The notes beneath the pieces were generated by a model that did not search any database, was not told where the DNA came from, and saw only the letters and a program-made list of their open reading frames with translations. From contig NZ_MASN01000030.1 in NCBI RefSeq assembly GCF_001861355.1, forward strand, positions 186,001 through 250,000: DNA of 64,000 nucleotides, written 5' to 3'. Source of the stretch: Natrialba sp. SSL1. Lineage in GTDB: Archaea > Halobacteriota > Halobacteria > Halobacteriales > Natrialbaceae. This document shows, one piece after another, positions 8,729 through 17,271 of this stretch. The position numbers and the translations under genes are program-made. Each line of letters opens with the position of its first letter. Positions within the stretch are counted from its first letter, which is position 1.

Positions 8729-9247
8729 TTACTCGTAGTCGACCGAAACCGACTCGAGTACGACTTCTTCGCGCGGCTTGTCGTTGCGGTCGGTGTCGAC
8801 GCTGCCGATCTCTTCGACGACATCCATGCCGTCGGTGACTTTGCCGAAGACGGAGTGGCGGTCGTCTAAGTGTGGCTGGGCGTCGAGCGTGATGAAGAAC
8901 TGCGAGCCGTTGGTGTTCGGGCCGGAGTTAGCCATGCTCAGGACGCCGGCGTCGTCGTGGCGCAGTTCGTCGTGGAACTCGTCGTCGAACTGGTAGCCCG
9001 GGCCGCCGCGGCCGGTTTCGGTTGGGTCGCCACCCTGAATCATGAAGCCCTCGATGACGCGGTGGAAGGCGACGTCGTCGTACAGCGGTTCGCCGTCGAC
9101 TTCCTCGCCCGTCTCGGGGTCTTCCCACGTCTTGCCGCCGGTCGCGAGTCCGACGAAGTTGTCGACGGTGCTCGGTGCGCGCTCGTCGTAGAGTTCGACC
9201 TCGATGTCGCCCCGGTTCGTGTGCAGGGTTGCAGTAACGTTGCCCAT
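8729..9247 (-). CDS. Cyclophilin-type peptidyl-prolyl cis-trans isomerase
   Basis: This 172-residue single-domain cyclophilin catalyses proline isomerisation during folding. Visible active-site motifs are FHRVIEGFMIQGGDP (Arg catalytic), MANSGPNTNGSQFFIT, and HSVFGKVTDGMDVV. No signal peptide is present, so it is cytoplasmic. The frame is open far upstream (to 10144) across the divergent deacylase gene. The ATG at 9247 gives MGNVTATLHTNRGDIEV, the normal start of this family. Confidence 0.96.
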   Translation of the reverse strand: MGNVTATLHTNRGDIEVELYDERAPSTVDNFVGLATGGKTWEDPETGEEVDGEPLYDDVAFHRVIEGFMIQGGDPTETGRGGPGYQFDDEFHDELRHDDAGVLSMANSGPNTNGSQFFITLDAQPHLDDRHSVFGKVTDGMDVVEEIGSVDTDRNDKPREEVVLESVSVDYE

Positions 9248-9364
9248 ACGTCGGGGTCGACGGGACGGGTGAAAACGATAGTGGTCTCGGCTCGTGTGAG
9301 GCAGTGAGTGCCGCTGCGTTTTGCGGGCCGCACCTACATACAACAGGCGGTTGTAGCCTCGAGC

Positions 9365-10384
9365 ATGACCGAGACGGTGCATACGTCCGAGACGGTGACG
9401 CTCGCACGACTCCCGTCCGGTGTTCCGCTCACGACGACAGTGCACAGCTATCGTCCTGCTGGCACGGACACCGACGGGAGCGAAGCGAGCGAAACCACAG
9501 ACAGGGACGCACCAACGCTGTACATCCAGGCCGCCCAACACGGCCGCGAGGTGAACGGCACCGAAACGCTGCGGCGATTTCACGAGCGGGTCCTGCAGGA
9601 ACCCCTGTCGGGGACCATCATCGCCGTCCCCGTCGCGAACCCGCTCACCTTCGACCGTGTGTCCTATACCGCACCGGAGGCCTTCGACAGCGTCAACAGC
9701 AATATGAACCGGGTCTGGCCGGGTGATGCTGACGGCAGCCTCCACCAGCGCATGGCTGCCACCCTCTGGGAGTACGTGACAGAGGCCGACGCGATCGTCG
9801 ATCTCCACACCGGCAGCCCCGACATGTACCCACACGTCGTCTACCGCGAGGGCGACGACCGCGCCCGCGAACTCGCTTCTGCGTTCGGGACCGACCTGCT
9901 CCTCTCTGAGGAAGCAAACGACGACGCCACCGAGGAGTGGCACCGCCGCGGCTTCGCCGGCAAACTCCGCGTCGCCGCCGCAGAGGAGGACGTTCCGGCG
10001 ATCACACCTGAACTTGCACACAACAAACAGATCGTCGAGCGTGCTGTCGAAACCGGCGTCGACGGCCTCTTCAACGTCTGTCGCTCGCTCGGCCTGCTCC
10101 CGGGTGACGTCATCGATCACGACCAGACCGTCGCCCGAAACCACCTCGGAAAAGTGACGACACCCGAATCAGGCCTGTTCCGTCCCGAGCCGGCACTCGA
10201 GTTAGGTGAACTCATCTCAGCGGGGACGACCCTGGGAACGGTGTTCGATCCGGCGACATACGAGCCATTGGCGACGGCGACGGCGGAGCGAGCGGGAGTG
10301 TTGTACGCCCTCACGAAGGAAGCCACCGTCGTGGAGGGAGAGACGCTCGCGAGTGTCGCGCTGGTTCGGGAGTCAGAGACCTGA
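9365..10384 (+). CDS. Succinylglutamate desuccinylase/aspartoacylase-family zinc deacylase
   Basis: This 339-residue protein is an M14-like zinc amidohydrolase of the AstE/AspA family. The zinc motif HGREVNGTE (H59 and E62) is followed by the substrate segment SNMNRVWPG, the third ligand in IVDLHTGS, and the general base in ITPELAHN. A C-terminal beta domain with a GE-TLASV end is typical. It probably removes an acyl group from an N-acyl amino acid or similar small amide. The genomic neighbours give no clue to the substrate. The frame opens earlier at 9308, but ATG 9365 matches the start of the conserved region. Confidence 0.85.
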   Translation: MTETVHTSETVTLARLPSGVPLTTTVHSYRPAGTDTDGSEASETTDRDAPTLYIQAAQHGREVNGTETLRRFHERVLQEPLSGTIIAVPVANPLTFDRVSYTAPEAFDSVNSNMNRVWPGDADGSLHQRMAATLWEYVTEADAIVDLHTGSPDMYPHVVYREGDDRARELASAFGTDLLLSEEANDDATEEWHRRGFAGKLRVAAAEEDVPAITPELAHNKQIVERAVETGVDGLFNVCRSLGLLPGDVIDHDQTVARNHLGKVTTPESGLFRPEPALELGELISAGTTLGTVFDPATYEPLATATAERAGVLYALTKEATVVEGETLASVALVRESET

Positions 10385-10443
10385 TCGGGTGAGAGACGGG
10401 GCCAAGCGACTCAACGACACTGGGGTCCGGGTTGCACGCTCGC

Positions 10444-11082
10444 TTACAGACCAAGCAGTGCGAACCCGAGCACCGAGGTGGCGACGAGGACGACCGTCCA
10501 CGCACCAAGACCGACCGTCAGCCAGGCGACGACAACCCGTGGTCGGTCGTCGACGATGAGGGCGAGCAGGGCAGTGAGGTGAATCCCGGCCAGGATCGGA
10601 CCGGCAACGGCGAGGCCGGGGAGTCCGTACCGGTCCCAGATTCGCCGTGCGCGGCCGTATCGGCCGGTCGGTTCCGAACGCTGACTGTGCTCAGGTTCAC
10701 CTGAGTCGACACCGGATTCGACACGTGACACGGCGTCGCATTCAGCGTCGTACTCGAGTCCCGGCGCGCTATCATCCCCCTGAGCCTGGCGACGAGCCCA
10801 CCATCGTTGGAGTCGATACTGGAAGACGACGACCAGGGAGACGGCGGTGACGCTGCCGGCGAAGGCCGCGATGCCGGTGGCAAACGGGTCGAGTCCAAGG
10901 CCGATCGCTGCGGGAATCACGATGAACGGCTCGACTGCGGGCACCATCGCGAAGACGAACACGAGGAGGTAACGGGCGATGCCGGCCGACTCCTCGAGTG
11001 CCGTTCCGACATCGAAACTCGCGGTGAAATCGATGGTCGTCCCCACGTCTGCAATCGGTACCAGCGCCGAGAGCGAGGGCAT
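10444..11082 (-). CDS. Small multidrug export-type membrane protein (Sm_multidrug_ex family)
   Basis: This 212-residue protein has helices around residues 37-57, 65-88, 150-170 and 182-211. The EPFIVIPAAIG motif after helix 1 and YGLPGLAVAGPILAGIH before helix 3 are the two half-signatures of the DUF/Sm_multidrug_ex family. An acidic 50-residue loop separates the halves. Transport activity has not been settled for this family as far as I know. It is a single gene. Confidence 0.8.
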   Translation of the reverse strand: MPSLSALVPIADVGTTIDFTASFDVGTALEESAGIARYLLVFVFAMVPAVEPFIVIPAAIGLGLDPFATGIAAFAGSVTAVSLVVVFQYRLQRWWARRQAQGDDSAPGLEYDAECDAVSRVESGVDSGEPEHSQRSEPTGRYGRARRIWDRYGLPGLAVAGPILAGIHLTALLALIVDDRPRVVVAWLTVGLGAWTVVLVATSVLGFALLGL

Positions 11083-11196
11083 TGTTCAGACACTCGGTTT
11101 GGGGAAACCAAAGCGATTTCGACTCGACAGAGTGTGACTGTCTCATGCGGCTGCAACTGGATCGCGTCGTGCTGAAACGGGACCCGCGTGACGGCG

Positions 11197-11952
11197 TTAC
11201 GCCGAGAATCCGCCGTCGACGACCAGCCCATGTCCGGTCACGAACGACGCTTCGTCGCTCGCGAGGAAGAGAATCGCGTCGGCGATCTCCTCGGGCGTGG
11301 CGAGGCGCTTCAGCGGGTACTCCTCGGCCATCTTCTCGCGCGCTGCCTCGGGGTCGTCTCGAGTGGCCAGATACTGGTCGAGCAACTGCGTTTCAGTAAA
11401 GCCCGGACAGACCGTGTTCGCGCGGACGCCGTAGGGGCCAGCCTCGGCCGCGACAGCGCGGGTCATGTTCAGGACGGCACCCTTCGTCAGCGAGTAGGCT
11501 GCCTGCTTCGGGAGACCGAGGAGGCTCGCCAGCGAGCCGACGTTGACGATTGCGCCGTGGCCCTGCTCTTTCAGGTGCGGCAACGCGGCGTGACAGCCGT
11601 TCCAGACGCCGTTGATGTTGACGTCGACGACGAAGTCCCGGATGGATTCGTCGATGGTCTCCAGACTGCCGCCGGGGTGGCCGGTGCCGGCGTTGTTGAC
11701 GAGGACGTCGAGTCCGTGCTCGGCGACAATTTCGTCGATCACGTCGTGGAACTGTTCGGCGTCGGTCACGTCGAGTTTATAGAACGCGGCGGAGCCGCCT
11801 GCCTCCTCGATCGCTTCGGCAACAGCCTCACCGTCGTCGTTGATGTCCGTGACGATGACGTGTGCGCCCTCCTCGGCACACCGCTCGGCGGTTGCCTGTC
11901 CGATCCCTGCCGCTGCACCGGTGATGACCACGGTTTTGTCAGCGAGTCGCAT
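11197..11952 (-). CDS. Short-chain dehydrogenase (FabG/3-ketoacyl reductase-like)
   Basis: This 251-residue classical SDR has TGAAAGIG near residue 11, DxND after beta-2 (suggesting NAD preference), NNAGTGHPG, the catalytic Ser in VNVGSLAS, YSLTKGA with Tyr and Lys, and the C-terminal FVTGHGLVVDGG. The frame extends 29 codons further upstream, but ATG 11952 begins MRLADKTVVITG, which is the family start. The substrate is unknown; alcohol or 3-hydroxyacyl oxidation is plausible. Confidence 0.93.
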   Translation of the reverse strand: MRLADKTVVITGAAAGIGQATAERCAEEGAHVIVTDINDDGEAVAEAIEEAGGSAAFYKLDVTDAEQFHDVIDEIVAEHGLDVLVNNAGTGHPGGSLETIDESIRDFVVDVNINGVWNGCHAALPHLKEQGHGAIVNVGSLASLLGLPKQAAYSLTKGAVLNMTRAVAAEAGPYGVRANTVCPGFTETQLLDQYLATRDDPEAAREKMAEEYPLKRLATPEEIADAILFLASDEASFVTGHGLVVDGGFSA

Positions 11953-12059
11953 GGGTACGCCATCATCCGGACAATACATAAATTCGTTCATTGTTTGACC
12001 ACTAATAGTTGCCGCTGTTTGGGAAACAACTCGCTTCAAAAAACAATGGTAGCAGTAGT

Positions 12060-12515
12060 CTACAGGCAGTCGGGTCGGTCACCTCGAGTCTGCGGTGACG
12101 ACGCTGGCGGTGTCTCACGATCATCATTCAGGTCGTCCTGACTGTCGGTAGCAACGGCCACAGTGTCGATATCGCAGGGTCGTTCCGGGAGGATTCGATA
12201 CTCAATGAGTTCGTCATCCGCGATGATCACAGCCAGAATATCACTCTCGGAGACGCTGTCGAACTCCGATCGCGGAACGACCAGTTGGTCGACGAGTTGC
12301 CCGTCCTCCTCGAGTAGCAAGACGACGTGTTCGCCGTCCACGATTCGGTCGACGACGGCGACGTATCGCTCGGTATCGGCCGGTCCATCGGTATCCGAAT
12401 CAGTCTGTGTATCGATACTCCCAGCAACACTCCCGCTCCCAACCGCCAGGCCGGTTGCGAGCGCAGTCATCGTCCGGAGTGTCGCGCGTCGTGATGGCAT
12501 CTGTTGTGAAGCCAT
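12060..12515 (-). CDS. Tat-exported DUF3006-like protein
   Basis: This 151-residue protein has a twin-arginine signal (SRRATLR, then a hydrophobic stretch to about residue 32). A domain at about 50-110 (DRIVDGEHVVLLLEEDG ... VVPRSEFDSV) matches the DUF3006 pattern of small beta-barrel-like proteins. The tail is acidic and ends in a single Cys. A TATA box 25 bases before the first ATG suggests a leaderless mRNA. Its function is unknown; it is probably attached to or outside the cell surface. Confidence 0.8.
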   Translation of the reverse strand: MASQQMPSRRATLRTMTALATGLAVGSGSVAGSIDTQTDSDTDGPADTERYVAVVDRIVDGEHVVLLLEEDGQLVDQLVVPRSEFDSVSESDILAVIIADDELIEYRILPERPCDIDTVAVATDSQDDLNDDRETPPASSPQTRGDRPDCL

Positions 12516-12536
12516 AGCTTCGGTGGTTTCGTAATC

Positions 12537-12548
12537 GTATATAAATCG
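12537..12548 (-). promoter_or_regulatory. TATA box of the DUF3006 gene
   Basis: On the minus strand the sequence reads GATTTATATACG, centred about 26 bases before the ATG at 12515. That is the distance expected for an archaeal TATA box driving a leaderless transcript. Confidence 0.6.
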
Positions 12549-12895
12549 TCAGTCGTGATGGATCAACTCGACACAAGTAGTACTAAGGTGATGATTGAAA
12601 GATAGTACTATAGATCTAATTGTTATTTCTGTCGATGCTTTTGGAGACGATTATTGAATCTGTTATCTTTTGGGTAGTACGCTTCGTCAGTTCATCTCTC
12701 AACAGACTGTGGTCGTAGATGGGAGTGACCTATAGTGGTATAGCCATCTCCAGTTCACTACGCTAGTCAACCCGGGTCCTGATCACTACATATTTGACTC
12801 CATAGTAGAATGTTTTTATGATGGTTTTTACATGCGCGTAGCCAATCGTGGATTCGGTACTCGAGTACCCAACCAAAGCCAATCGTTCCCCTCCA
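12549..12895. other. AT-rich intergenic region with repeated TAGTACTA palindromes
   Basis: No gene is seen here. The stretch is clearly more AT-rich than its surroundings. It holds two copies of the 8-bp palindrome TAGTACTA at 12578-12585 and 12603-12610, 25 bases apart, and several TA-rich patches. It separates two divergent genes and so may carry regulatory sites for either. Confidence 0.5.
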
Positions 12896-12907
12896 AAGGT
12901 TTATCAC
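12896..12907 (+). promoter_or_regulatory. TATA box of the SMC-related gene
   Basis: AAAGGTTTATCA lies with its centre about 25 bases before the ATG at 12928, consistent with a leaderless transcript. Confidence 0.55.
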
Positions 12908-12927
12908 TCGGCTAGGAAGTTATTCCA

Positions 12928-14919
12928 ATGATGGCTACACAGGAGTCGATTGCCCACGAGGCGCGATTACGGGCGCAGAACATCGGTGGGATCGATGAGA
13001 CGACAGTCGAACTCGAGTCGGGCATAACCGTCCTCGCCGGGCGCAATGCGACGAACCGAACGTCGCTTCTGCAGGCGTTCATGGCCGCCCTCGGCGGGGA
13101 ATCGGCATCGCTCAAGGCCGACGCCGAGGAGGGGTACGCCGAACTCGAACTCGACGGCGAGACCTACACCCGCACGCTCACCCGCTCCGGTAACACCGTC
13201 GTCACCGACGGCGATCCCTATCTCGACGAGCCGAAACTCGCCGACCTCTACGCGTTCTTACTCGAGTCCAACCCGGCTCGCCGCGCTGTCACGATGGAGG
13301 ACGACCTGCGCGAGATCATTCTCCGGCCGGTCGACACCGACGAGATCGAACGCGAAATCTCGCGGCTGACCGACGAGAAAAACGATCTTTCGAACGAACT
13401 CGACCGGCTCGAGTCACTCACGAACGATCTCCCGGGGCTCGAGCAGGAGCGCACCGACCTCGAGACCAAGATCGAGGACAAGCGCGACGAACTCGAGGCC
13501 GTCAAAGCGGCTATCGAGGAGGCCGAAGCCAGCGCCGACGCCCAGCAGGAAGGCCAGGACGAACTCGAGGAAAAACTGAGCGAACTCCGTGAGCGCCGCT
13601 CCGCACTCGAAGACGTCCGCTTCGATCTCGAAACCGAACGGGAGAGCCTCTCCGCACTGCGCGGAGAGTACGAGGAACTCGAGGACGAACGCGCAGACCT
13701 CCCTGCTCTCGACTCGCTCGATCGCGAGGAGGTCGACGACGAGATCGACCGCCTCCAACGCCAGTCGCAGTCGATCGACGGCGTCATCAGCCAACTCCAG
13801 AGCATCGTCCAGTTCAACGAGGAGATGCTCGAGGGCTCACACCCCGAAATTCGACAGTTGCTCGCCGACGGTGCCGAACACGAGTCGGACGCCGAATCGC
13901 TCACCGACCAGCTCGTCGAGGACCAGGAAACCGTCCGCTGTTGGACCTGCGGAACGCAGGTCGAACGCGACGAGATCGAGGGGACGATCGAACGCCTGCG
14001 CGACCACCAGGAGACGAAACTCGCAGAGCGCGACGACCTCGAGGACCGGATCGAATCCCTCCGTGCTGAGCGCCGCGAGATCAACCAGACGCGCCAGCGC
14101 CACGAACGCGTCGACCGCCGCCTCGAATCCGTCAGCGACGAGATCGACCAGCGCGAGGCCCGCCTCGACGACCTCTCCGACCGCCGCGAGGAACTGGAAG
14201 CCGAAATCGACGCACTCGAAACCGAAGCCGCCGAACTCGAGGCCGAAGCCGACACGGGAGACGACGAGAACGAGGCCGACGAGAGCCTCCTCGACCTCAA
14301 CCGCCGCGCGAACGAACTCGAGTTCTCCCTCGGGCGACTCGAACGCGACCTCGAGACGACGACCGACCGGATCGAGGAGATCGAGTCCGACCTCGACGAA
14401 CGAGAACGCCTCGAAGCGCGCCGCGAAGAAATCCGCGAGGAACTCGAGGAACTGCGCACGCGCATCGACCGGATCGAACGCGAGGCCGTCGAGTCGTTCA
14501 ACGACCACATGGACGCCGTGCTCGAGGTACTCGAGTACGACAACATCGACCGGATCTGGATCGAGCGGGTTGGGAAGACGGTTCGCGAGGGGCGACGAAA
14601 GGTCGAGCAGACGGCGTTCGACCTGCACATCGTCCGGAGTACGGCGGAGGGACGGACCTACGAGGATACAATCGATCACCTGAGCGAGAGTGAGCGGGAG
14701 GTAACGGGGCTGATCTTCGGACTTGCGGGCTATCTCGTCCACGAAGTCTACGAGGAGGTGCCGTTCATGCTGCTCGACTCGCTCGAGGCGCTGGACTCGA
14801 ACCGAATCGCGTCGCTCGTGGAGTACTTCGAATCGCACACCGACTTCCTCGTCGTCGCCTTGCTGCCCGAGGACGCAGCGGCGATCGACGACGAGTACGA
14901 TCGCGTGACCGAGATTTAA
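12928..14919 (+). CDS. Archaea-specific SMC-related protein (Sph3-like) with degenerate ATPase motifs
   Basis: This 663-residue protein has the SMC/Rad50 plan: an ATPase head at about 15-130, a long coiled coil to about 540 interrupted by a zinc-hook-like CWTC near residue 337, and the second head half at about 560-660. The ATPase motifs deviate. Walker A reads GRNATNRTS, with Arg in place of Lys. The signature reads LSESE instead of LSGGE. Walker B reads FMLLDSLEALD, with Ser at the catalytic Glu position. I recall these as features of the haloarchaeal SMC-related (Sph) family, which in Haloferax sits beside rdfA and affects cell shape. Start at ATG 12928 or 12931. It converges with the RdfA-like gene. 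Confidence 0.85.
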   Translation: MMATQESIAHEARLRAQNIGGIDETTVELESGITVLAGRNATNRTSLLQAFMAALGGESASLKADAEEGYAELELDGETYTRTLTRSGNTVVTDGDPYLDEPKLADLYAFLLESNPARRAVTMEDDLREIILRPVDTDEIEREISRLTDEKNDLSNELDRLESLTNDLPGLEQERTDLETKIEDKRDELEAVKAAIEEAEASADAQQEGQDELEEKLSELRERRSALEDVRFDLETERESLSALRGEYEELEDERADLPALDSLDREEVDDEIDRLQRQSQSIDGVISQLQSIVQFNEEMLEGSHPEIRQLLADGAEHESDAESLTDQLVEDQETVRCWTCGTQVERDEIEGTIERLRDHQETKLAERDDLEDRIESLRAERREINQTRQRHERVDRRLESVSDEIDQREARLDDLSDRREELEAEIDALETEAAELEAEADTGDDENEADESLLDLNRRANELEFSLGRLERDLETTTDRIEEIESDLDERERLEARREEIREELEELRTRIDRIEREAVESFNDHMDAVLEVLEYDNIDRIWIERVGKTVREGRRKVEQTAFDLHIVRSTAEGRTYEDTIDHLSESEREVTGLIFGLAGYLVHEVYEEVPFMLLDSLEALDSNRIASLVEYFESHTDFLVVALLPEDAAAIDDEYDRVTEI

Positions 14920-15070
14920 GTATCGCTTGCTGGCCAATCCCGTAACACCAGTATCGGTGTTATGGGTTCGACATGCGAAACAGTTCGGTTGCTGGTGTGG
15001 GGTACTCGTTTCGGATGGCGGTGTTTTCGTAGCGCAACGGGGCAGGGTAGGACGGTCCGTTCGCCAGGCG

Positions 15071-15694
15071 TCAGGACTCGTAACAGTCACACGAACCTGC
15101 AGCCAGCAAGTCCGCGACGTCGTACTGTTTTCCACAGCGTTCACAGAGTACCTGTACGTCCGCAAAAACCCGGTGTGGGCCGACTCGGAGCTGGTCAGTA
15201 TCCTGCAGTCGATCGAGCTTGCTCTCCGTAACGGCGACCGTCCGTTGGCGCAGGCCATCGATCGTGCGGGCCGTCGTCGCCGCACTCGTTTGCCCTTCGG
15301 TTGGCGGTGGTGAGGCGTTTCGATAGCCGGTGAGGTACGAGCGAATCGCACCGTAGGAGACGAACTCGTCGGTAAGCGACGACACGTCGACGCCCTGCCG
15401 TTCGAGTCGGCGCTCGATCTGCGTTCGTTCGCCGCGGCTTCCGGTGTCGCCGGTGAGCAGCGAGTAGAGCTGTGAGACGTCGTCAGTGACCGTTTCGACA
15501 TCGGCGTCGGCGAGTGCCGCCCGTAACAGTTGTTCGTTGAACCAGTCTGCGAGCGTCCGCAGGCTGTCATCGGTGTCGGGATCCGTCCAGCGGCTCTCGA
15601 GTTCCGCGCCGATAGTTGCAAGTTCGTGCTCGTACGTTTCGATGAGGCGTGCGACTTTCGGTTTCGGTCCTGGGGTCGACGATTCGTCGGTCAT
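15071..15694 (-). CDS. rdfA: RdfA-like (rod-determining factor) protein
   Basis: This 207-residue protein is mostly helical and ends in a small cysteine cluster (LCERCGKQYDVADLL then CDC), which looks like a zinc ribbon. An early KPKVARLIETY segment and YGAIRSYLTGY near residue 125 are the most conserved-looking parts. I assign it as RdfA-like from its position next to the SMC-related gene and its general layout; RdfA homologues are linked to rod shape in Haloferax. Start ATG 15694 skips a short upstream extension. A perfect hairpin lies about 90 bases upstream. Confidence 0.68.
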   Translation of the reverse strand: MTDESSTPGPKPKVARLIETYEHELATIGAELESRWTDPDTDDSLRTLADWFNEQLLRAALADADVETVTDDVSQLYSLLTGDTGSRGERTQIERRLERQGVDVSSLTDEFVSYGAIRSYLTGYRNASPPPTEGQTSAATTARTIDGLRQRTVAVTESKLDRLQDTDQLRVGPHRVFADVQVLCERCGKQYDVADLLAAGSCDCYES

Positions 15695-15779
15695 AGCGCG
15701 ATAGGGTCCCCCAGCGCTGGTGACTGGTGGGCGCGCCGGTCCCATCCTCGTCGAGTACTCTCGTGGTCCATCGGTTGCG

Positions 15780-15808
15780 ACGACTTTCGGTCAGTCGCCG
15801 AAAGTCGT
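15780..15808. promoter_or_regulatory. Perfect 11-bp inverted repeat upstream of the RdfA-like gene
   Basis: ACGACTTTCGG (15780-15790) and CCGAAAGTCGT (15798-15808) form a perfect dyad around a 7-base spacer. It lies 86 bases upstream of the RdfA-like start and 330 bases downstream of the iclR stop. It could be an operator for the former; no U tract follows, so it does not look like an intrinsic terminator. The rest of 15695-16138 shows no gene I can support. Confidence 0.5.
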
Positions 15809-16138
15809 TTCGGTGGTGGCACGTCGATCCCGGACCGCAGCTGTTCCGCATGCCGGACACGTTCATCCGATAGCTGGGTCAGCTATGCTGGGGCGACTGG
15901 CGGTAATATATGCGATGGAGAGTCGATGGCTCACAGTCCGACACTGTGGGAACTCGTTTCGTATGTCGAAGACAGAGAGCACAGAATGCGTTCCGGTCGG
16001 ACAGTTCGTGACGTGTTCGGGTCGGGTTGGATCCGGACCGCGTGTCTGTTCCGCAGAAACGAACCCAGTCTGCGTGCGTGGTCCGTCGGCAGAAGCTGAA
16101 CGTGGGCAGAAACCGGATACTGCAACCAGTGTCTGCGG

Positions 16139-16903
16139 TCAGCCGTACGCCAGCGTCACTTTGATTTCGCCCGCCTTGTCCCAGAGGCGATTTGGGAGTT
16201 CCTCGTGGACGTACTCGTCCTTGAACCGACTCGTCGGCCCGAACACACTCAGCGCACCGAGCAGCGTCTCGTCCGGCGTATAGACCGGGACGGCAACGCC
16301 ACGGAGGCCGGCCATGTACTCCTCGTTGTTCACCGCGTAGCCGCGCTCGCGAATCGTCTCGAGTTCGGCGTACAGTTCGTCGGGGGTAGTGATGGTATTG
16401 TCCGTGCTCGACTCCAGTCCGACAGCGTCGATGAACTCGGCGACGGCATCGTCGTCCCACTCCGAGAGAATCGTCTTTCCGGCCGCGAGTGAGTGGAGCG
16501 GACGTCGCTTGCCGATCATCGTATCGGAGAGGCTTCCATACCGGTGGATGTAGACGCCCTCGTAGTCCTCCTCGACGATGAAGACGGCACGCTCGTCAGT
16601 CTCCTTGCCGAGTTCGAACACCTTCCGTTTCGCCGCGGTGTAGCCCTTCTTGCGGCCCCGGGCCTGTTCGCTGATCTCGAGGAACCGAAAGCCGACGAAG
16701 TACGCGCCGTCGCGCTCGACGACGTAGCCGAGGTCGACGAGCGTCGAGAGGTGGCGGTAGACGGTGCTCTTGGTGAACGATGTCTCCCGTGTGAGTTCCG
16801 TGATCGTCACGCCGTCCTCGTCTGCGAGCGTTTCGAGGATTTCGAAGGTCTTGCGAGTCGTCGACACCCCCGCGTCGTCCCGGTCGGTTCGATCGGTGCA
16901 CAT
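16139..16903 (-). CDS. IclR-family transcriptional regulator
   Basis: This 254-residue protein has an N-terminal winged helix-turn-helix at about 15-75 (TITELTRETSFTKSTVYRHL) and an IclR effector domain at about 90-250 (RRPLHSLAAGKTILSEW, RGYAVNNEEYMAGLRGVAVPV, LGALSVFGP). IclR proteins bind small organic acids and control their catabolic operons. The glutaryl-CoA dehydrogenase-like gene lies directly upstream in the same orientation, and the TAXI-TRAP importer is divergent beyond it. Control of that catabolic set is the likely role, by inference. Confidence 0.94.
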   Translation of the reverse strand: MCTDRTDRDDAGVSTTRKTFEILETLADEDGVTITELTRETSFTKSTVYRHLSTLVDLGYVVERDGAYFVGFRFLEISEQARGRKKGYTAAKRKVFELGKETDERAVFIVEEDYEGVYIHRYGSLSDTMIGKRRPLHSLAAGKTILSEWDDDAVAEFIDAVGLESSTDNTITTPDELYAELETIRERGYAVNNEEYMAGLRGVAVPVYTPDETLLGALSVFGPTSRFKDEYVHEELPNRLWDKAGEIKVTLAYG

Positions 16904-17271
16904 AGCAGCGCGTTCCGGCGGCGCGCCAATGAATGTTCCGGAGAGTAAAACGATACCACCTCAACGTGAAACAGACGGTGTCACACGGAACAGCCACGCC
17001 CGTTTGCGATCTGTGTTGGTTGCTACCCTACTGCACGCATTTCAGATAGCGGCTGTGGTGTTTCACCATCCAACCAGATGCGTTCAATCTCCGGAACAGG
17101 ATCGAAAAACGAGTGTGCAGAGACCAGTTGGTGATGGAGGCCAGTGTGGATGTCGGAAAAGAGAGCGACAAAGACAGAGCAAGAAGAACGGAAGCGACGG
17201 CAATCTGAGAGGCGAAGTGGAGTTGTGCCGGTGACGCCGGCGTCGGCGTCACCGTTGACGGTGGCGTTCGT
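16904..17271. other. Intergenic region between the iclR gene and the acyl-CoA dehydrogenase gene
   Basis: No gene is supported here. TGTTCCG near 16934 and CGGAACA near 16986 face each other as an inverted pair upstream of the iclR start and could be an operator. A GACGCCGGCGTCGGCGTC palindrome-like stretch (about 17232-17250) lies just after the dehydrogenase stop and may act as a terminator. Confidence 0.35.

Noticed and set aside
13248-15621. Long minus-strand and alternate-frame ORFs across the SMC-related gene
   Set aside because: They are antisense shadows of a high-GC coiled-coil gene; they are Ser/Arg-rich with no domain.
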